From the NCBI GenBank assembly GCA_030597865.1, contig JAUVQZ010000003.1, positions 1 through 33,209 on the forward strand: DNA of 33,209 nucleotides. The letters run 5' to 3'. The DNA is from Pseudomonadota bacterium (GTDB taxonomy: Bacteria > Desulfobacterota > Desulfobulbia > Desulfobulbales > SURF-16). The position numbers were made by a program, and so were the translations under genes. Positions within the stretch are counted from its first letter, which is position 1; each line of letters starts with the position of its first letter. Below the pieces are notes generated by a model, which was given only the letters and a program-made list of their open reading frames with translations, was not told the origin of the DNA and searched no databases. Positions 1-7,168 of the stretch are shown here, piece after piece.

Positions 1-1
1 G

Positions 2-304
2 GATGTCCTCAGGATGGCAACCAGTATGGGTGCCTCCTGCCTTGGGATCAAGGATATCGGCACCCTGGAGGAAGGGATGAAGGCGGATCTCATCCTTGTT
101 GATTCACGAAGCCCGCGCCTTACCCCTTTTTTCAGCCCTGATCTCTTGGTGTATGGGGCCAGGGGGGGTGATGTTGACACGGTGATTGTTAACGGCAGCC
201 TGGTTGTCGATCAAGGAGAATTACTCAGCATGGATGTACGGGAAATTATGACAAAGGTACGGGAAATGGCAGGGAAGGTTGCGGGTGGTGATGATGGAAA
301 ATAG
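2..304 (+). CDS. Amidohydrolase family protein, C-terminal end (5' part outside window)
   Basis: The reading frame is open from the window edge, so this is the last ~100 residues of a longer protein. The visible part reads VLRMATSMGASCLG, then a GTLEEGMKADLILVD-type stretch and a VIVNGSLVVDQGELL stretch. This is the typical C-terminus of metal-dependent amidohydrolases of the chlorohydrolase / SsnA / 5'-methylthioadenosine-S-adenosylhomocysteine deaminase group, where the chain returns to the small beta-sandwich domain after the TIM barrel. The metal-binding residues lie upstream and cannot be seen, so substrate cannot be assigned; an aminopurine or methylthioadenosine deaminase is only a guess. 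The stop overlaps the start of the next gene by 14 nt, suggesting co-transcription. Confidence 0.8.
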   Translation, partial: DVLRMATSMGASCLGIKDIGTLEEGMKADLILVDSRSPRLTPFFSPDLLVYGARGGDVDTVIVNGSLVVDQGELLSMDVREIMTKVREMAGKVAGGDDGK

Positions 305-986
305 AATTCATGTGCCCCGGTGGGCCATCCACCGCCGCCTTTATGACTGGATGCTCCACTGGGCCCATACCCCGTACGGGGTGCTTGCCCTGGTGATTCT
401 GGCCTTTGCCGAGAGCAGTTTCTTCCCCATTCCTCCGGATGTCCTTCTCATCGCCCTGGTGCTCGGTGCTCCCCAGCGCTGGCGCTATCTGGCCCTGGTC
501 TGCACGGTGGGTTCGGTGCTGGGTGGGCTGGCCGGGTATGGTATCGGGGTGTTCGCCTGGGAAACCGCAGGCCGCTGGATTGTCGAGAACGTCGCCCACA
601 TGGAGCTGGTGCCGGTGGAGGGCCGTCTGGATATCGCCCTGCCCGCCTATCTCACCGAAGCTCTTGGTGAGGCCCTGGGCGGCAGCTATCTCTTTCAGGT
701 CTATGAGCGCTGGAATGCCTGGATTGTCTTTGTCTTTGGCCTTACCCCGCTGCCCTATAAGCTGACCACCATCACGGCCGGGGTTGCCAAGGTCAACATT
801 CCCATCTTTGTGGCCGCATCTGTTGTGGCCCGGGCCGCCCGCTTCTTCGTGGTGGCCTGGATTCTCCATAGGTGGGGGGGGGCGGCCAAGGTCTTTATCG
901 ACCGCTACTTCAACCTGCTCTGCATCGCCTTCACCGTCCTGCTCATCGGCGGCTTTGCTGTGCTGTCACTCGCTCCCGGGAATTAG
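291..986 (+). CDS. YqaA/DedA-type (SNARE-associated) inner-membrane protein
   Basis: A 231-residue membrane protein. After a short basic N-terminus it has a hydrophobic helix followed by ESSFFPIPPD, then a GSVLGGLAGYGIG segment, both typical of the DedA/SNARE-associated family and especially of the YqaA subgroup. Further hydrophobic segments lie in the C-terminal half. DedA-family proteins act in membrane lipid homeostasis, some as undecaprenyl-phosphate or phospholipid flippases; which applies here is unknown. I chose the ATG at 291 (an ATG follows immediately at 294) rather than the upstream TTG at 279, because AGGGAAGG at 271-278 is a reasonable ribosome binding site for it. The gene overlaps the preceding amidohydrolase. 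Confidence 0.8.
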   Translation: MMENRIHVPRWAIHRRLYDWMLHWAHTPYGVLALVILAFAESSFFPIPPDVLLIALVLGAPQRWRYLALVCTVGSVLGGLAGYGIGVFAWETAGRWIVENVAHMELVPVEGRLDIALPAYLTEALGEALGGSYLFQVYERWNAWIVFVFGLTPLPYKLTTITAGVAKVNIPIFVAASVVARAARFFVVAWILHRWGGAAKVFIDRYFNLLCIAFTVLLIGGFAVLSLAPGN

Positions 987-1166
987 GTGATGGGCTGAAG
1001 GGGTAAGTGAAGAGGGGGCTGGCTGCTTGAAAGATGGGATAGGAACATCTGAGACAGGGCACAGGGCCCCCTTGTTGGGAAAGATGGGGTGGAGAGGTGT
1101 GGCCTGCCAGGGTGGAGGTGGGTGTTTGGCAATGGCGTAGATGGCTGACGGTGATGCAGAGGCCTG

Positions 1167-1808
1167 CTATTGGTGCCAGCCTTGACTGCCAATGAGGTTG
1201 ACAAAGCGGACATGCTCAATAACCTGGCGGCTCATCTCGCCATTTTCCTTTTTAAGCACCACGAGTTGCTGGGAGTCGCGGTCGCCAATGGGGATAACCA
1301 GACGGCCGGGATCGGCAAGCTGGTCAATAAGGGCATTGGGGATGTCAGGGCCGCCTGCCGTGACAATAATGGCATCAAAGGGGCTGTACTGGGGCCAGCC
1401 CAGGGTGCCGTCATCCGTGGTGCAGATGGCGTTAAAGACCTGAAGTTGATCCAGGGTCTGCCTGGCGCGAATATGGAGCTCCTTGAGGCGCTCAACGGAA
1501 AAAACCCGCTCGGCAAGCTTGGCCAGCACCGCTGTCTGGTAGCCACAGCCCGTGCCGATTTCGAGCACGGTCTCCTCACCGTTAAGCTCCAGGGCTTGGG
1601 TCATAAGGGCGACAATATAGGGCTGGGAGATGGTCTGGCCCAGGCCGATGGGCATGGAAAAATCGCCATAGGCCTGGCTGCCCAGGGCATCCTGGACAAA
1701 GAGATGACGGGGCACAGTGGCCATGGCATCAAGGACGCGTTGGTCTGTAATCCCGCGGGGGATCAGCTGCTCGCGGAGCATCCGCATTCTGGCGGATTCA
1801 AAACTCAT
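1167..1808 (-). CDS. pcm: Protein-L-isoaspartate O-methyltransferase
   Basis: A 213-residue cytoplasmic enzyme that uses S-adenosylmethionine to methylate L-isoaspartyl residues in aged proteins, starting their repair. Visible hallmarks are the family motif GLGQTISQPYIVA (about residues 55-67) and the SAM-binding motif I VLEIGTGCGYQTAVLA (about 81-96), followed by FDAIIVTAGGPDIP and GRLVIPIGD. Length matches the family. The open frame runs 45 codons further upstream, but that part is low-complexity and overlaps the lipoprotein gene; the ATG at 1808 begins MSFESARMRMLREQL, as in homologues. The preceding lipoprotein gene ends 4 nt upstream, so the two are probably one transcript. Confidence 0.95.
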   Translation of the reverse strand: MSFESARMRMLREQLIPRGITDQRVLDAMATVPRHLFVQDALGSQAYGDFSMPIGLGQTISQPYIVALMTQALELNGEETVLEIGTGCGYQTAVLAKLAERVFSVERLKELHIRARQTLDQLQVFNAICTTDDGTLGWPQYSPFDAIIVTAGGPDIPNALIDQLADPGRLVIPIGDRDSQQLVVLKKENGEMSRQVIEHVRFVNLIGSQGWHQ

Positions 1809-1812
1809 GGTC

Positions 1813-2199
1813 TTATTCAGCGGAGGGTTTTTGGGAAAGGGCCTGATCTTCGTACTCTTTTTCACTGGCGGCCCGGTACTGGCAATTGGTGACGATGTCG
1901 CCAGTAAAGGTGATGTAGACAAGGTCGTAGGAGGCAGAGCCAAAGGCCCAGTTTAATACCGGGATCTTCTTGAGCAGGCTTTTATGCTCCTGGACAAAGA
2001 TCCAGATCTCGCCGGTCCCTGTTGTTTTCTTGAATTCCGGGGTTCCCATAAAGGTACGGACATCCTCTTTAGTGGTGCCCTGGCTAATGAGACCGGCATC
2101 CGAGCTGAGGTGACGGATGGGTTCCTTACTACAACCGGCATTCAAGAGAATCATGACAAGGGAAAGGCAGCAGAGAATCGAGCTGAGGGTGTATTTCAT
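1813..2199 (-). CDS. Lipoprotein with SmpA/OmlA (BamE-like) fold
   Basis: A 128-residue predicted lipoprotein. The N-terminus is a lipoprotein signal peptide: a hydrophobic stretch ending in the lipobox LNAGC, with Cys23 as the lipidated residue. The mature part contains ISQGTTKEDVRTFMGTPE, resembling the 'G.t.edV...lG.P' signature of the SmpA/OmlA/BamE-like family, followed by aromatic beta-strand segments. BamE-like proteins sit on the inner face of the outer membrane and assist beta-barrel assembly, but the same fold occurs in many unrelated small lipoproteins, so a Bam role is not shown. The gene lies just upstream of pcm with 4 nt between them. Confidence 0.7.
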   Translation of the reverse strand: MKYTLSSILCCLSLVMILLNAGCSKEPIRHLSSDAGLISQGTTKEDVRTFMGTPEFKKTTGTGEIWIFVQEHKSLLKKIPVLNWAFGSASYDLVYITFTGDIVTNCQYRAASEKEYEDQALSQKPSAE

Positions 2200-2603
2200 G
2201 GCAAGGTATAATGTCCTGAAATTGTATAGAAAATATGAAGTGCCCCATCAGGCACAACGCTTATTTTTTGAAAGAATTAGATTAGTCGGAAGAGTTGAAA
2301 TTTGCAAGCATCCAGGGGGATTAAGGGCAAAGAGTTCTTGGTAGATTTTTTTTTAAAAAATGGTCAACCCCCTGAAACAGCCGGAGAAAATTGTAGAATT
2401 CCTTGACCAGATGGGTGAAGTTGTAATAGGTTAATGTGAAATATGAGGTAACTAGTTAGAAATCCATGGGAATTTGAAGGTTAGTTGCCTGGAGGGGGAG
2501 CACTACATGTTGTGGGTGTCCTCTTTTTGAAAAACGTGGTGGCTTTAGCGGTCACCCCGGCGGGGCAAGCGATCCAGCCGGGTAGAGAGAAGGTAAAAGA
2601 ATC
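2200..2603. other. Intergenic region with structured leader before the zinc-ribbon gene
   Basis: No gene is seen in these 404 nt. It separates the divergent lipoprotein and zinc-ribbon genes and must hold promoters for both, though I found no strong -35/-10 pair. Near its right end a 6-bp perfect stem, CCCGGC at 2556-2561 pairing with GCCGGG at 2577-2582, encloses a 15-nt loop. It is preceded by a weaker GGTG/CACC pairing and followed directly by the AGAGAGAAGG ribosome binding site. This may be a structured 5' leader. Confidence 0.4.
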
Positions 2604-3347
2604 ATGCGTTGCCCAAAATGTAGTTTTATCTCATTTGACAAAGTGACTTTCTGTGTGAAGTGTTCCGCCGATGTAACGGAGATTGCCCACGCCCTAAACG
2701 GCACAGCTTTTAAACCCCTCGGCACTTTTTTTCTGGGCACCCTTATTCCCGACTATGCAGAAGTATTTATTACCGACCAAGTGGCCGATGATTTCTCCTT
2801 TGATAGCGATGCTGATGATCTTGATATCAGCATGGATGCGGTTGGTGATTTTGGTGAAGTTCCTGACCTGCCCGGTGATATCAGCGATGACGATTTGTCC
2901 CCGGCCTCCGAAGATATTTCTGAATTTGAAGGTGATGAACTCTCCCTGGATGGTCATGAGGTACCTGATATGGATCTCTCAAGCTTCGGGGAGGACACAG
3001 GCTTCAAGGCTGGGCCTGAACCCGTAGAAGAGGCCAGCTTTGATGATGTTCCGGAGTTTGACCTTGGTGGTGTTGAACTTGAGGAAGATGTTGACCTGGA
3101 AATGGCTGGTGAAGGTGTTGATCTTGAGGAAGATGTTGACCTGGAGATGGCCGGTGAAGATCTTGATCTTGAGCTTGACGGCATAGCTACCCCTGACTTT
3201 TCTGGTATTGATCTGAGCCTTGGCGACGATGAGCTTGAAATGGCCGGCGACGGCGATGGGGAAATAGTTGAACTCGGTGATCTTGAGATGGAGGTTGAGA
3301 AAGAAAAAGGCAACGGCGCAGCCGAACTTCCCGACCTGGAATTGTAA
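2604..3347 (+). CDS. Zinc-ribbon protein with long acidic repeat tail
   Basis: A 247-residue protein of unknown function. The N-terminus has four cysteines in the zinc-ribbon pattern C3-P-K-C6 ... C17-V-K-C20. After about residue 50 the chain becomes extremely rich in Asp, Glu, Leu and Gly, without predicted membrane segments. It contains a tandem repeat of about 15 residues (LEEDVDLEMAGE-type, two clear copies), mirrored in the DNA. A ribbon joined to a disordered acidic region suggests a nucleic-acid or protein interaction module, but I do not recognise a named family. The start ATG has a good ribosome binding site (AGAGAGAAGG). A strong terminator follows, so it is probably monocistronic. 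Confidence 0.75.
   Translation: MRCPKCSFISFDKVTFCVKCSADVTEIAHALNGTAFKPLGTFFLGTLIPDYAEVFITDQVADDFSFDSDADDLDISMDAVGDFGEVPDLPGDISDDDLSPASEDISEFEGDELSLDGHEVPDMDLSSFGEDTGFKAGPEPVEEASFDDVPEFDLGGVELEEDVDLEMAGEGVDLEEDVDLEMAGEDLDLELDGIATPDFSGIDLSLGDDELEMAGDGDGEIVELGDLEMEVEKEKGNGAAELPDLEL
3078..3160 (+). repeat. Tandem 45-nt repeat inside the acidic protein gene
   Basis: Two copies starting at 3078 and 3123, period 45 nt, matching over about 38 nt with only third-position differences (for example CTGGAAATGGCT versus CTGGAGATGGCC). They encode the duplicated LEEDVDLEMAGE segment. The frame is preserved, consistent with slippage expansion of a coding repeat. Confidence 0.85.
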
Positions 3348-3372
3348 AGGCACATCGCCCTTGCTGGCAAGT

Positions 3373-3422
3373 AAAAAGCCCCAATGTCATAGCCTTAAGA
3401 GGCTTGATAAAGGGGCTTTTTT
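3373..3422 (+). terminator. Rho-independent terminator after the zinc-ribbon gene
   Basis: AAAAAGCCCC (3373-3382) pairs with GGGGCTTTTT (3412-3421). A second small hairpin AGCC/GGCT lies inside the loop (3391-3404), and a T-run is part of the right arm. The symmetrical A- and T-flanks would let it work in both directions. Confidence 0.85.
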
Positions 3423-3518
3423 ATGTCCTGCGTTACGGGCCTCTGCCCTTCACCGGGCTTGGGGGTTTTGCGCCCTTGCAGAGTTTTAACAGGGGGCCCT
3501 GCATCCCTAAAATTGTCC

Positions 3519-3548
3519 TTGACAAGGGCAAGGCCTTTCGCGTAATGT
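3519..3548 (+). promoter_or_regulatory. Sigma-70-type promoter of tRNA-Phe
   Basis: A perfect -35 box TTGACA at 3519-3524 is followed after 18 nt by TAATGT at 3543-3548, a weak -10. The predicted start falls a few nt before the mature tRNA 5' end at 3562. A GC-rich stretch follows the -10, as is common at stable-RNA promoters. Confidence 0.55.
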
Positions 3549-3561
3549 AGGCGCTCTTTTC

Positions 3562-3637
<76 letters not shown>

Positions 3638-3644
3638 AGACATT

Positions 3645-3681
3645 AAAGGCCTTACAGCATTTTCGCTGTAAGGCCTTTTTT
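3645..3681 (+). terminator. Rho-independent terminator of tRNA-Phe
   Basis: A 14-bp perfect stem, AAAGGCCTTACAGC (3645-3658) with GCTGTAAGGCCTTT (3665-3678), 6-nt loop, followed by a T-run up to 3681. Confidence 0.9.
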
Positions 3682-3916
3682 CGTTTCTGGTCGTCCTCTG
3701 GTCTTTGGGAGATTTTTCCCGCTTTCTGTGTACAGGGGGGCATATAGAATGAGAATATTGAGAAATGGGGAAAGGTAGAGACTAGAATGATACTTTTGCT
3801 AGACTTTTAGGGGCTTAAGGAGAGTTTTGCGAAAAATAATTTTGGGAAATTTAAAAAAGAGTAAATTTGCTGAGATTGGCAAGCTTGCTCTTTTTTTGCA
3901 TTTAAAATAAGAAAAA

Positions 3917-4420
3917 TTAAGCGTTCTTTCCTGGTGGGTTTATGGCCGCTTTTATGTTTTGAATTTCAATCTGAATTTTGTGGAACTTTTTATGGTCTGG
4001 AGAAAGACCTTTTCTGCTAGGGTCCTCAAAATTCCCACCTGTGATTTCGTCACTTAGTATTCTGATCTCCTGAGAAATATCTATACTGATAGCACTTGCG
4101 TTGTCTTCAATGTCTTGAAGATGCAATCTTATTTTTAACGCCCTCATTTTATTTTCAGGCGTTGAATCTTCGTCTGTCAACCAATAGAGTGCACCGAGGT
4201 CGAACAGAGAATCAGCTAAGGAGTATATTTTTTCTCTGCGCCAATGCCGCTGGCTGTTTATGTCGTTGATACGAGTTTCAAGTTTAATATTGCTTGTCGT
4301 TGCGTCTTCCGATTTTCGCAAACTGTAAAAGCTGAAAAGAAGTGCCACTAAAGCAATTCCTATTTCCCAATAATCTTTTACTGAGAAGGCAAGCTGGGCT
4401 TGATCTGCAGGGGTTGCCAT
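3917..4420 (-). CDS. Single-span membrane protein of unknown function (third gene of GHKL/DUF4325 cassette)
   Basis: A 167-residue protein without a family I recognise. One hydrophobic segment near the N-terminus (about residues 17-34, YWEIGIALVALLFSFYSL) is probably a membrane anchor. The remainder is charged and helical, with likely coiled-coil character around residues 45-65 and again in the C-terminal third. The start ATG lies 3 nt after the stop of the STAS-like gene, so translation is probably coupled. The region is visibly AT-rich compared with flanking housekeeping genes, a sign of horizontal acquisition. By position it may be the membrane-bound output or sensor of the cassette; this is inference only. 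Confidence 0.6.
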   Translation of the reverse strand: MATPADQAQLAFSVKDYWEIGIALVALLFSFYSLRKSEDATTSNIKLETRINDINSQRHWRREKIYSLADSLFDLGALYWLTDEDSTPENKMRALKIRLHLQDIEDNASAISIDISQEIRILSDEITGGNFEDPSRKGLSPDHKKFHKIQIEIQNIKAAINPPGKNA

Positions 4421-4423
4421 TTT

Positions 4424-4771
4424 CTATTTGTCCAGACTGTCGGTGTTGTTTTTTTGGACTTGGGCGTTATGAATATAGTTGCGAATAGAATCGATTACAC
4501 TTTTGCGCCGACCAACCAATTCAAGACGATTTGACAGATCGTCTTCAGAAAAGTTGTCTTCTCTAACAAGACCGCCAAAGGCTTCCTCAAGAAAGGAAGA
4601 GCCATATCCAAGCGTTCCATCAAGTTCAATGACAATGGCATCATTTTTTTTGAGAGCTTTTTTGAGTAGGTTGCGCCTGAATCCCTCCCCGGTGAATTTC
4701 CCATCCTTCTGATACCTGCCGGCAGGATAAGCTGAAAATTCTTTGGAGATATTAATTATCTTTTTCTTCAT
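4424..4771 (-). CDS. STAS-like DUF4325 domain protein
   Basis: A 115-residue protein resembling the STAS-like DUF4325 family: an early F...YPAGRYQKDGKFTGEGFR segment, then DAIVIELDGTLGYGSSFLEEAFGGLVRE, where a beta-strand with Asp and a G-x-S-S-F-x-x-x-x-F-G-G-L helix form the family core. In analogous partner-switching modules (SpoIIAA/SpoIIAB, RsbV/RsbW) a STAS protein is the substrate of a GHKL-fold kinase, and the adjacent upstream gene here encodes a GHKL ATPase. The start overlaps that gene's end by 20 nt, with AGGAAG as ribosome binding site inside it. A phosphorylatable serine (in GYGSSF) is present, but phosphorylation is not shown. Confidence 0.7.
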   Translation of the reverse strand: MKKKIINISKEFSAYPAGRYQKDGKFTGEGFRRNLLKKALKKNDAIVIELDGTLGYGSSFLEEAFGGLVREDNFSEDDLSNRLELVGRRKSVIDSIRNYIHNAQVQKNNTDSLDK

Positions 4772-5855
4772 CTGATTTGCTTCCTATTGATGGCAGCGCG
4801 TCTAGAGGAACGCTCCAAGCTACGACCGTGCCCATTATAGAATCTTTAAAATTGCGTGAACGTTCAATGTTTTCTTTACCATTGCCCTCATAAACATACA
4901 CACCTTTTTGGCTAAAAATACCAAGTCTGCCACTATGCGTAAAGTCAATAAAGTTTTTCAACTCCACCATTCCCAGGCCTCTATGGGGTTGATATGATCT
5001 GCTCCGCCCTTCTTCCATTGCAACTTCAATTAGTCTGCTGTGATTGTCAGATTTGAATAAAGATTTGAATTTTTGAAATAAGTCTGGGTGTTTATTCTTC
5101 AGGGAGCTGGGGATGCCTACTCCAAGATCACAAACAATAACATGTAGAATTTTGTCCTTGATCCCGGTAAACATCCACCATTTTTTCTTACCATAGAGGT
5201 GTGTGTGTGTTCCATCGTCGGGATAGGCGTGCATTACAGAGTTAGTAATTGCTTCACCGACACCGGTGAACAAGATATCCGTCACGCTATCATTAAGGCT
5301 GTGCATTTTTGCTACCTCAACAATAAGTTTTCCGGCTTTATCCGCTTCTATCTTAGTCCCATGCGTATGTTGCCAGCAAACTACGTCCTTGTCTGTTATG
5401 GGTATATTCTCCCTGATGCCGAGGAGGTCAGAAAGGCCAACCTGATGGAAAACTTGTGCTGTGACAGGGTCTTTTGGACTGTTCCCTCGGATAAATTTAT
5501 TGCCTTTTATGCTTTTGATTCTGTCAATCTCAGCTTGCACTAAAATAAAACCAACAACTTCTGCTTTATTTGATTTGCTGAAGTCTATAAAAACTGGCTG
5601 ATTTTTGTTTATCGTTGTTCTGCGAAGTTTGTATAGCCAAGGCAAAAGGCAATTCATGCCATCGGATGAACTGCACCCTAACTCATTTGGCCCAAGAATA
5701 GTCTTGTAGTTTATACTTTCAAATTCACGATAATAGCTGTGGCTTTTAATTCTGTTTCTATATTTTTTTTTGTCTTTGGTTCGTTTGTTTCTTTTCCTTC
5801 TCTTTTTTGAAATTCGCAAAAAACGAATCCGTTGTTCTTGGAGGATTTTTTTCAT
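4752..5855 (-). CDS. GHKL-fold ATPase with N-terminal STAS-like region
   Basis: A 367-residue protein. Residues 7-40 are strongly basic. Residues ~85-150 (PVFIDFSKSNKAEVVGFILV...) look like a STAS/NTase-like alpha-beta region. Residues ~185-350 form a histidine-kinase-like ATPase: N-box E201-A-I-T-N205, G1 box DLGVGIP (243-249), G2 box RGLGM (292-296) and a final GT pair (342-343). There is no HisKA dimerisation domain, so it resembles anti-sigma-factor kinases or GHKL conflict-system ATPases more than sensor kinases. It is first of three overlapping minus-strand genes (DUF4325 and membrane protein follow). Codon and base use is AT-rich, like the rest of the block. Target and output are unknown. 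Confidence 0.75.
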   Translation of the reverse strand: MKKILQEQRIRFLRISKKRRKRNKRTKDKKKYRNRIKSHSYYREFESINYKTILGPNELGCSSSDGMNCLLPWLYKLRRTTINKNQPVFIDFSKSNKAEVVGFILVQAEIDRIKSIKGNKFIRGNSPKDPVTAQVFHQVGLSDLLGIRENIPITDKDVVCWQHTHGTKIEADKAGKLIVEVAKMHSLNDSVTDILFTGVGEAITNSVMHAYPDDGTHTHLYGKKKWWMFTGIKDKILHVIVCDLGVGIPSSLKNKHPDLFQKFKSLFKSDNHSRLIEVAMEEGRSRSYQPHRGLGMVELKNFIDFTHSGRLGIFSQKGVYVYEGNGKENIERSRNFKDSIMGTVVAWSVPLDALPSIGSKSDEEKDN

Positions 5856-5971
5856 AGTTTCTCTGTCTTAAATATTCTTTATTCGGCATCACGCTTGGTG
5901 ATTAGTTGTTTGCGACTTGTTGTGAGAATGCCTGGCGGCATTGGTTGATGTTTTGTGTTGTTTTGAGGGTC

Positions 5972-6388
5972 TCATCTTTTGGCCACTGGTGTTCCTTTGT
6001 GACTCGTGCCGGTAAAATTGTCGAATTTGTCATCTGAAATGTTTAATTCCGCGCTAAAAGAAATATTCATCCCGGAATTTGGGTCTGTGTATAATCCTTC
6101 AGTTCTTAGAAGAGCAGTTTTTTTTGAAGGGTTCACTTCTTCAACAACCATTGAAATGTAGGTGTGATGTTTTGAGGATTGATAATACGTCTTTCCGCCT
6201 AAACTAGCAGTACTGGTAATGGTCTTGTAGTTGTCTCTGCTGGTTGACTTAATCTCTGCCCCTTCATAAATCATTGATTTGACCAAAACTATTTCAAAGA
6301 AGTTATCCTTGTCTTCCCCGAAAAAGATTGATACGGCGGATTTTTTGTTCAGCATGAGGTCGAAGTCTGGAATAGCCAAGAACCCCAC
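5972..6388 (-). CDS. Hypothetical protein, probably 5'-truncated
   Basis: A 138-residue ORF without a recognised family; the chain alternates polar and hydrophobic beta-strand-like segments. The annotated start is a GTG at 6386-6388; an ATG gives a start ten residues later. Neither has an evident ribosome binding site. The frame stays open upstream until a stop at about 6437, straight through the inverted repeat that marks the edge of the RAYT element. I infer that the original N-terminus was lost when that element inserted. It lies 116 nt upstream of the GHKL ATPase gene on the same strand and shares its AT-rich composition, so it may once have belonged to the same accessory cassette. Confidence 0.5.
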   Translation of the reverse strand: MGFLAIPDFDLMLNKKSAVSIFFGEDKDNFFEIVLVKSMIYEGAEIKSTSRDNYKTITSTASLGGKTYYQSSKHHTYISMVVEEVNPSKKTALLRTEGLYTDPNSGMNISFSAELNISDDKFDNFTGTSHKGTPVAKR

Positions 6389-6391
6389 CGG

Positions 6392-6431
6392 ATTATGTTC
6401 CCCATTTTGTGCAAGAATCTGGGGACATAAT
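6392..6431. repeat. Inverted repeat at the left edge of the RAYT element
   Basis: ATTATGTTCCCC (6392-6403) faces GGGGACATAAT (6421-6431), complementary except for one extra T. A related GGTCCCCGTATT sequence lies just past the transposase stop (about 7142-7153). Such hairpin-forming flanks are the usual substrates of REP-associated or IS200-like HUH transposases. Confidence 0.6.
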
Positions 6432-6476
6432 ACCCATTATTGATGACTTTACTTCTTTCCGTGACATTCCTTAAGC

Positions 6477-7137
6477 ATGGCAAGAATGAAAAGAGTAGTG
6501 GTTCCAGGCTACCCACATCATGTTGTTCAGCGTGGAGTTCGCTCTATGGATATTTTTTTCCATGACGATGATAGGCGAGAGTATTTGCAACTCCTCCGCA
6601 CACAATCACAACGATTTGGGGTGCAGTTTATCTCATATTGCCTTATGGCAAATCATGTCCATTTATTTGCAATCCCAGAACAATCAGACGAGCTTAGCTC
6701 GTGCCATCGGTGAAGCTCATCGGCTTTACACTCGGATGATAAATTTTAGAAAAAAAGACCGAGGGTATTTGTTTCAAGGGCGCTTCTCCTCCTGTCCTGT
6801 GCAAACAGGAGAATATCTTTATGCGGCAGTCCGCTATGTAGAACGCAATCCGGTAAGGGCAAAAATGGTTTTGCATCCCTGGGACTTTCCATGGTCAAGT
6901 GCTGCATTTCATGCAGGAACAATTGACCATGATCCACTTGTCGTCGAATCGCCACTATTGTCTGAAATAAATGCTTGGCAAGATTTTTTAAGTACAGACT
7001 CTGACCTATGCGGCGAATTAAAACAAAAAAGCCGCACTGGTCGACCTTGTGGTACAGATCATTTTTTTGCGACAGTTGAGAGAATTTCAGGCCGAGATCT
7101 ACGCCCCCAATCACCTGGTCGTCCGCGCAATAAATAG
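6477..7137 (+). pseudogene. REP-associated tyrosine transposase (RAYT, Y1 HUH family), frameshifted
   Basis: The first frame (from 6477) encodes VVVPGYPHHVVQRG and MANHVHLF, the latter being the HUH metal-binding motif. The second frame (to 7137) continues with SLARAIGEAHRLYTRMINF, GYLFQGRF and YAAVRYVERNPVRA, which includes the catalytic tyrosine region. One extra base in GACGAGC at about 6687-6691 separates them. Removing it gives one continuous protein of ~220 residues, the normal length for this family. The copy is therefore probably inactive, unless the shift is programmed or a sequencing error. Only a weak ribosome binding site precedes the ATG. It sits between the accessory block and the polar-head-group operon. 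Confidence 0.8.
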
Positions 7138-7168
7138 TATTAGGTCCCCGTATTCGTGTTTTTTCCCA

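Noticed and set aside
1170-1892. 240-residue plus-strand ORF
   Set aside because: It lies antisense to pcm and part of the lipoprotein gene and has no family features; pcm has all its motifs.
2524-2600. Cyclic-di-GMP (GEMM) riboswitch
   Set aside because: The conserved GCAAAGCC and GGTAGC-type tetraloop receptor elements are absent; only a simple stem is seen.
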